Assembly: GCA_020726505.1 (NCBI GenBank)
Contig: JAHLEZ010000041.1
Span: 186,001 to 250,000 of the forward strand
DNA from: Leptodontidium sp. MPI-SDFR-AT-0119
Taxonomy: Eukaryota; Ascomycota; Leotiomycetes; Helotiales; Leptodontidiaceae
Direction of reading: 5' to 3'
Length of the DNA stretch: 64,000 nucleotides
Part shown: one piece after another, positions 57,443 through 64,000 of the stretch
Layout: the number at the start of each line of letters is the position of its first letter
Position numbering within the stretch: the first letter of the stretch is position 1
The notes under the pieces: model-generated
Told to the model about the DNA's origin: nothing
What the model saw: the letters and a program-made list of their open reading frames with translations, nothing else
Databases searched by the model: none
Program-made: the position numbers and the translations under genes

Positions 57443-59277
57443 CTAAACACTCTCCTTCTCAATCTCACCAGCAACAACATTCTCAACCATCTTCTCCTCC
57501 TGCTTCTCTCTGTAAATCGCACCTACATCCCCTTTCGCCATGAGCTTACTAGCACGCACAATAGCGAGCGGTGTTCTGTTATCGCGGAACACGGCATCGA
57601 TCTGCTCGAGACTCTGGCCCATGGTCTCCGGGTAGAAGAAGTAGACGGAGAGCGGGATGCAGAAACTGATGACGCAGAAAAGGACGAAGTAGTAGTTGCC
57701 GATACTGGCGATGGCGACGGGGGTGGCCATAATGACGACGAAGTTCCTAGGATTTCTGTTAGAGAGGGGACGATTGGAAGGGGAGCGGAGGGAGGAACGA
57801 ACCAAAGCCAATGGTTGGCAGTTGAGATAGCAGCCATACTAACACGAAGCTTGACGGGAGCGACTTCAGCGCAGTACAAGAAGTTGGCACCGAGAAACCC
57901 AATTGGGACAAAGAAGTTGAACTAGATAGATTCGTCAGTACCCAGTGGTTATAACCAAGCGAGAGCAGATACTCACGGCAAAAATGAAGAAAACGCTGGC
58001 AATTCCAGCCGCCTTGTCTGACTTTGGGAATGAAGTGGCGATGGCTAGAGCCAACATACAGCTGCCCATTCTACACAGTTATCAGCTCGTAATTCCAAAT
58101 TCAATTGAGGGGCGACTTACCCGACACCGCTGAACATGAACAGTGCTCTCCGTCCGAAGCGATCGATAGTGAAGAAAGCGACGAAACTGGACAAGAACTT
58201 CCAAGTCAAAGTTCCACCAGACAAGATTCTTGAAGTCTGACCGTCCAAACCGAGATTTTGCTGGAAAATTACTGATGCGTAAACGGAGATAAGGTTGGAC
58301 CCAGACATCTGCTGATAGAACTGGAGAAGGATGCAGAGACAGAAACGGTAGAAGAGCTTTTCGGGCCCCATAGTGAACATGTCTGCGATGCTGGCTTTCT
58401 TGACGATCGACTCTTCGAGGGAGTACTGAATGCCTTCGATTTCGGCTGTGATGAGACTGTCGTCCTCGGAAGTATCCTTGAGATTGGCGAGAATCGTGCG
58501 AGCCTCCTCGACGCGGTTTACACTGATGAGCCATCTTGGAGATTCGGGCATAGTGAAAATGGTTCCCATGAGAACAAGCGAGAGTGCGAGGGGGATACCC
58601 AGAGGCATTCTCCATGATGCGGAGATGTTGGGCCCAGATTTGATTTGCGATGCTCCAAGATTGATCCACGATTCAAGAGTGTATCCCAATCTGACTTTTG
58701 TCAATAAATACTCAAACAACCCGAAGAGTAAAAACTAACGTCATGAACAATCCATCAAGCACAACATGCTTTCCTCGGTTGGCAGCGGAACTGCACTCGG
58801 CTTGCCAAACGGGAACTGTCGCGGAGAGAATGCCGATGCCGAGGCCAATGATGGTACGGCCTACAACGAACTGCGCCAGTCCAAACGACGAGGTACACAA
58901 TGCCTCACCGATCAGTGTGAGTATGGCAGCGAGGAAGATACTCTTGCGGCGTCCGAGGATATTGCCAATCTTCATACAAGCTAAAGATCCAACCAGGGCG
59001 CCCAACACGAAGGTTGCGACGACAGTTCCTTGAATAGTTGCATTGTGAGATTTTTTGGCACCTGTTGTGTTGGTGGTGTCAATCTCAGGGAAGGTCTTGG
59101 TCCAATTGGGTAGCTACAGAGTTCAGTTATAAGTGTTGTTTGAATTTGAAGAGGAACACATGATCTTACAGACAAAAGTCCTCCAACACCAGCTTGATTG
59201 TAGCCGAAGAGGACGAAACTGGGTGCAACGACCAGAGCCAATTGAGCAACAGACAACTTATGACCACGGAGAGGCAT
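57443..59277 (-). CDS. MFS sugar transporter
   Basis: Exons inferred: 59277-59170, 59113-58740, 58690-58121, 58070-57977, 57921-57803, 57746-57443; phases agree, 522 aa. Twelve hydrophobic segments with sugar-porter signatures: GYNQAGVGGLLS (TM1), GNILGRRKSIF (loop 2-3), VGRTIIGLGIG and VPVWQAECSSAANRGKHV (TM4-5), MPESPRWLIS (loop 6-7), LLQFYQQMSGSNLISVYAS (TM7), TIDRFGRRALFMF (loop 8-9), and FFYPETMGQSLEQID after TM12. It moves hexoses or related sugars across the plasma membrane by proton symport or facilitation; the exact sugar is not predictable, though QQMSGSN in TM7 matches hexose-type porters. It appears intact. The upstream region 59278-60500 is free of genes and long enough for a complex promoter. 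Confidence 0.92.
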
Positions 59278-61083
59278 GATTTCTTTCTATGTGGAGTGCG
59301 CAACAAGGACAGAAAGAAAAGAAAATTCTTGAAGAGAGGGAGAGAGCGACGGATCTTAAAGCAAATCTTCGCACCAGCCCTCGTAAGACTACCCCACCAA
59401 AGGACTTGCTCAAAACATCATCACCACCAGACCCCGGAGAACAAAGTGCGATTCACCCCCTCGGGGCCCCACCAGTATCATCGACGGCGAATGTGCGGTG
59501 AGAGATTTACAACTGGAGCCTCCAGACTCTGTCTGTCAGTCGGCCAACCTCCGTCCCAAGCTCCCTGACAGAAAGTCTGACATACACAGTGCAAATCCCC
59601 TCAACAAGGGTTGATAAGCCCCTCCAACCCCTCCGAGATATCCACAGCATATCTCAGCGCATTGCGAAAAATGTTTTGAGGCTCCATTAATGCTCCACTT
59701 TGAGTCGGTCCGTCAGCCTCAAATGATGCACCAAGTGGATGGCGGCGCGAAGCCCGCTCCGCTGCGGCGATGTAACAGACGGCAGTTTGCTTCCATATGG
59801 TGGCAACCCTACGGCAAGCACACCCGAACCGTAGTTGAGCCAGTAGTTTTTCTGTTTCGGGTGCCTCTGGAGACATATTTCAAGCCCACGGGGTCTTTTG
59901 GGGGAAGGGATGAGGACTCCAGTTGCGTTCCTGGTCGCACGGCCAATAGTGGATACGCCAAAAATCTTTGATAAATGGGGGTTAACTCTGATGAGGAGGT
60001 TGGTTCATGGGCTTCATCAACAAAGTGCAAACAAGAAGGCGCATTTGGAGAATTTTTGGGATGGATATCAAGAAGTGAAGAAGTTGAGTCTTTGTGATGA
60101 GGCTCTTCTCTGGCCGGCGTGGCATTGCTTGTCTTGTCAAGAGTTCAAGCGAAAAGGCTTCGAAGTACTGCCAAGATGCTTGTCATTCACTTGGCAAATT
60201 CTGCATTTGGGTTCACACTGCATTGCGCGAGTCACGACTCGCGGAGCTGCTGGACCTGAATCGCCAAGCCAAGTGTTCAACTGAGCCCATGCCTGATCAT
60301 TTCATCATCCCACACCAGACCGTCCGCGACTCAAACAAACACCCGTTCGTCTAAACATTCGACCACGGTGATCTGGGGGAAGAGTTGTTAAGGGTAAAAT
60401 CTCTCCCATCCGAAAGAATGCGAGGCATATCCGACACAGTGTTGGAGCCACGAGTGGCTGAACTTGGAAGTGGGCAGCGAACAGTCTGTTACGACCATAA
60501 ATAATCCAGCGAGTTTCGGAATTTATTTTTTTTCATCACAAAATGTGGTTTGCATCGTCCAGCTTCAATCTATACCTGCCACGTCGGATGTTTGCCGATT
60601 TCTGATTTCGCCGTTTCTCCCCCCCTCGACGACATGGTGAAGTGGCAGTCATGATGTTCGTGTTCGTCGGGTCTTTCAGTCGAAAACTCTGATTCCGGAT
60701 CAAGGATAATATATTAAGACTCGACGGCAAGTATCTCGACCTTTCTTTGGGAGATGATAGTCCCTGAAGCATCCCAGAGCCCTCGGATTGGTGACTCGAT
60801 CGTGGCACTAAGATACATCATCTGGAGGTCCGTCTCATCTCTGTTTGGATCTATCTTCCTTAATCTGGAGGAAGTCTATGCTCAACGGTATATGATACTG
60901 TATTGGTGTTTCTGAGAGTCTTGTTATTCTATTCAAACTTTTGTCTGACAGGAGGGGACCTGCTAAAGAGAAGCGCCGCTAGGAGTCCTCGCTCGGAGTA
61001 GACCAGAACCCAATGAAATCCTCGTAGACAATCAGAATCTCACTCCTTCTCCTCCCGAAAGAAATTCAACGTCAATCCAAGAG
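59278..61083. other. Intergenic interval upstream of the sugar transporter
   Basis: No gene supported in 1.8 kb. Many C-rich blocks (such as CCCCTC near 59455 and 59595) and one T-run at 60526-60534 are present. Chance frames at 59194-59568 and 59898-60284 lack any family feature. Confidence 0.4.
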
Positions 61084-62167
61084 TCAGATTCGAGAATCGA
61101 CATCAGAACCCACGATATAACAATTATTTGTCGAACTGTTGCCCGATCCATGGTCACTGCACTCAATGCTGCTAGCGTGCAGCTCATCGGTTTTCTCTGC
61201 AATCTCAATCGTGCCTCCTCTCTCGAAGTTTTCTTCAATTTTGTCCTTCAATCGCTGGACCGCTTCGGCATCTATTTGTTCAAGCTCAACCACCGATCGA
61301 TGCCCATCCCACGGACAACCATTGCGCCCCGCCCAGGAGTATAGCTTCATGTCGAAGTTCTGCACGTTGGATAATTTCCCCAAGACTTCCAGGGGCCGAA
61401 ATGCTGTTGTAAAGTCTATTAAAGTATTTCTGTGGTAACGTTGGAAATTTCGGTTCCGTGCCACTGCATGTTGTAGGACCGAGACATCGAGGAAGAGTGA
61501 TTTAAGGTAAGGCTGTCGTGAGATGGTTCTTACGAGGATCTCGAATGCATTCTTCCTTCGAAAAAGGCTTCTTTCACCGGATCTCTCAGTTCTGTGATGT
61601 CGTGATCTAACTCCAACTCACCGAGCCGGAGACTGTACGACTCAAGTCTAGGGCAACATAAACACCCAAAATTTATGTAATGTAGCTCGATGTATACCTT
61701 CACAAAGTGTTTGAACACATGTGGATCAATGAGACCTCTCATCGGAACCAACATCCGACGGTGATGCTGAAGTTTTTGTGCATTATTCCGAAGTACTTGT
61801 CGCAAGGTCTCGTAAGCCGTCACGTTGTCGAGGCAGACAAGATCCTTGGGCGAAAGACAGATGACAGCCTCAAAGTGTAACACATCAATTGCCTCTCGAT
61901 GTATCTTTTTGTTGACGCGAAAAATTGCCGGGTAGATGATCTGCGATCGTCGGGTTCGGACTGTGTGATGCAGTGGCAGTTCGTCTCGGATTTTGCTTTT
62001 GCGACAGAGTGGTATTCGTCGAAAGTTGGAGGGAGGAGAAGCAATCGGCAGATCATCTGGCGGACCTCTATTCGGAGCCGGTCAGTTTTTTGAAGATATT
62101 GGAATGGATACTTACCTGTAGGAATGCGTAAGAGACCGGGTAGCTCGCTCTGCGTGCTGCTATCCAT
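61084..62167 (-). pseudogene. F-box/2EXR-like protein of unknown function with a homopolymer frameshift
   Basis: Exons inferred: 62167-62116, 62067-62006, 61940-61084. The N-terminus LLRIPTEVRQMICRLLLLPPT followed by YPAIFRVNKKIHREAIDVLHFE is the common start of a large fungal family with an F-box-like or 2EXR-like motif; the rest (about 270 residues) is a family-typical region without known activity. F-box-like proteins recruit substrates for ubiquitin ligases, but that role is not shown here. The frame breaks at the five-base A run 61561-61565 (T run on the coding strand): six bases would join KEAFF to RRKNAFEILVRTISRQ and make the total exactly 324 codons. So this is either a real one-base deletion or a sequence error. 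It is a neighbour of a related gene at 62783. Confidence 0.65.
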
Positions 62168-62782
62168 TGGTGTGGCGCGCGGTAGAATAGTTCTCCAGTT
62201 GTCGGTAAGAGAATTGGAAGCTGAATCGAAGGCATCAGATGCACTCTGGTGGTTTGAAAATGGTGAAGTGGTAAGTTATAAATGTAATGCCCGGATGCTG
62301 TTTACGAAGAACGTCGAAGATGAAGCTGGAGAAATGATTGGAAACAAAAGGGGAATGGAAGTCACAGACATGGCAAGTGCTCGAGCATCTCGAAAAGAGC
62401 AGTTGCTTGGGAAAGAGCGGGCTTAAAGTTTCGTACTTTAATCTTGCATCACTAAATTATTGTCAAATGGAAGGAGCCTTCCAAGGGAAATATTTTTCAA
62501 AGTATGTTCGTACTTTGACAAGATCTTGCTCTCTGCGCTGCTGTAGAAGGAGCTCCGAGATGCCATCCAAGTCTGAAACATGGGTGATATCAACCAATAC
62601 CATCAATAAGTAAAGAACAATGGTGGCGGACATGTAGAGGACATTGAAGAAGTTGGGCGTGCCTTTTTGTTAGGAAGATATCGAGATCTATTGAAGTTCG
62701 GAGAGCACAGGATCGCGAAGAAGATCAATTGTTCGAGAAATTTTAACTTGATTGATTGACTGAGAACGTGACTATCTCCTCC
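62168..62782. other. Intergenic spacer between the two F-box-like genes
   Basis: Contains the promoter of the 61084-62167 gene and the 3' flank of its neighbour. Plus-strand open frames here (62124-62613) have no family feature and overlap these flanks. Confidence 0.4.
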
Positions 62783-64000
62783 TCATAGAACATAGCAGAT
62801 GTTGCAAGGACATATCTGCAAACAAGGGATAGAGGGAAGAACTGATGACGGTTGTTCAAGAGAGTCTGGTGCGGACACGAAACCGAGGGATTGGCCAAGA
62901 CCATCTTCGGCAAAGATCTTGCTCCACCAAAGTCTAGACTTCTTCCCAACCTCATATTTATCATGTTTGCCAGCGATTTTCTTCAGCCTGTTCATTGCCA
63001 GTCCATATTTTTTCCATTCGAATGGCATGGAGCTTTTGTCGAAGCCCATGAGCTCTTCCTTGTATTTCTCCTTTGTGCGCTCTACAACCCTCAACTGAAG
63101 GGGGTGTTTCCATTGCCCCTCCACTCTAGCCCTGATTGTATTAAGCCATTCGACTGTCAACTGAGAAGGATAGAATCGCAAGAACTTGGTGCCTGTGTGG
63201 TGGAAGAGGGCCGCTGAGGGACGAAGGGAGCGTATAGTCTTCAACTCGAGGATTGCTTCGAAGTCTTGGTGGTTTTTAAACGCCACGCCGAGCCGCGCTG
63301 TTTCGAAAGCAGCCGTCCGGTGCAAATCTTCCAGTGTCCCTAAATGGGTTGGATCAAGCGGAACGCCCGTAATATGAATTGCTAGATTCAACAGCGCGAT
63401 GCATGGCGAGCTTTTGAGGATTCTGCCGAGGATTCGAGGAATGTTGACTTTTCCCATGAAGTTCAGGAATTCCCGCTTCACCTCGTCGGGTTCGCCCTTG
63501 AGGATAAAGTCGGCTCTTGGGGTGCCAGCAATGAACTTGACACATCCGAATTTAATCTCTGAGACTGGCATCACGAAATGGATGTGCTGGAATCTGCTGA
63601 AGACATGAGGCTCCATGTATCCGTCCAAGGTTGGAATTTCATATTCCAGACCATGCCTGCTTCTGCCTCCCCCCCATGTACGAGGTCCCCCTAACGGATT
63701 GTGTCGCCAAATACTCTTCCTTGGTATCTTCAGTTCTGGGTCCCCCGGGAGACTTGCGAAATCTGCCTCCAGGTGGTAGATGTCCTCTGCATGAACCAAA
63801 AGGGTGGTCTCTTGGTACAGCACCGAAACTGCACCTCGGTAGATTCCCTTGCAAGTCCAAAGGATATCAGTGCTATGCAAACGCTGATGTCCATTTTGTT
63901 CGGTTCGATGGTCGCGATCAAGATAAAAAAGTTTAGGAGGTTCGAGAACATATCGATAGATGATGCATCGTTGACTCCGTTGTTGGAGCTTGCGACTTTG
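62783..64000 (-). CDS. F-box/2EXR-like protein, 5' end beyond the right edge
   Basis: The minus-strand frame is open from the window edge to the stop at 62783, at least 405 codons. The edge portion reads RCIIYRYVLEPPKLFYLDRDHR then LHSTDILWTCKGIYRGAVSVLYQE, the same layout as the N-terminus of the preceding gene (short LxPP helix, then the CK/IxxxAxxVLY helix), and the remainder is a basic, unannotated region (SKIFAEDGLGQSLGFV near the end). Same general family as the gene at 61084, but only distantly similar, so an old duplication or merely a shared domain. The true start lies outside the window. No lesion is seen. Confidence 0.65.
   Translation of the reverse strand, partial: QSRKLQQRSQRCIIYRYVLEPPKLFYLDRDHRTEQNGHQRLHSTDILWTCKGIYRGAVSVLYQETTLLVHAEDIYHLEADFASLPGDPELKIPRKSIWRHNPLGGPRTWGGGRSRHGLEYEIPTLDGYMEPHVFSRFQHIHFVMPVSEIKFGCVKFIAGTPRADFILKGEPDEVKREFLNFMGKVNIPRILGRILKSSPCIALLNLAIHITGVPLDPTHLGTLEDLHRTAAFETARLGVAFKNHQDFEAILELKTIRSLRPSAALFHHTGTKFLRFYPSQLTVEWLNTIRARVEGQWKHPLQLRVVERTKEKYKEELMGFDKSSMPFEWKKYGLAMNRLKKIAGKHDKYEVGKKSRLWWSKIFAEDGLGQSLGFVSAPDSLEQPSSVLPSIPCLQICPCNICYVL

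Noticed and set aside
57523..57879. 118-codon Ser/Pro-rich minus frame
   Set aside because: Out-of-frame shadow of the sugar transporter exons.

Overview
The window is a piece of a filamentous ascomycete nuclear genome, probably a Pezizomycotina plant-associated or saprotrophic fungus. Evidence for this is: genes split by many short (about 45-70 bp) GT-AG introns; fungus-specific families (HET, NACHT/ankyrin STAND proteins, Dicer-like 2 without PAZ, CFEM/Pth11-type receptor, Zn2Cys6 and C2H2 regulators, PL1 pectin lyase, GPI-anchored Cys-rich protein); no operons; and AT-rich stretches carrying C-to-T type decay that look like repeat-induced point mutation. No rRNA or tRNA gene was recognised.

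Layout. 1-2.2 kb: tail of a membrane protein, a 17-bp periodic repeat array and a dead HET gene. 2.2-4.1 kb: AT-rich, no intact gene. 4.1-7.3 kb (-): intact nine-exon SNF2/RAD5-like helicase with RING finger. 7.9-13.0 kb (+): very long NACHT-zinc finger-ankyrin STAND gene, broken by one TGA and one A9 frameshift. 15.0-16.8 kb (-): OTT_1508-type nucleic-acid deaminase. 17.1-17.3 kb: 82-bp tandem repeat. 18.0-18.9 kb (+): C2H2 factor with an internal TAG. 20.2-24.8 kb (+): Dicer-like 2 with an internal TAA before the RNase III domains. 25.7-29.2 kb (-): intact esterase-NACHT (SesB-like) protein. 29.5-39.9 kb: gene-poor and relic-rich (a 177-bp inverted-repeat element, an HSP90-like ATPase fragment, a deleted sugar transporter, a broken Zn2Cys6 factor, a short-chain dehydrogenase relic, RIP-like debris and a damaged Ser/Thr-rich membrane protein). 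40.4-64 kb: mostly intact metabolic or surface genes. These are a Cys-rich GPI protein, a CFEM receptor, pectin lyase, a Helo-like/ankyrin STAND protein, a TauD-type dioxygenase, an MFS sugar transporter, and two F-box/2EXR-like proteins (one frameshifted, one running off the right edge).

Functional reading. The left 30 kb is best seen as a fungal self/non-self and antiviral 'defence neighbourhood': HET, two NACHT proteins, a nucleic-acid deaminase and the RNAi nuclease DCL2 lie within about 30 kb, with a further STAND protein at 52 kb. A striking number of its members carry a single lesion in an otherwise well-preserved gene (HET, NACHT-ankyrin, C2H2 factor, DCL2). This suggests recent loss of function, regulated read-through or sequence error. 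Exon boundaries below were inferred by eye from splice signals and reading-frame continuity; they are not RNA-supported.
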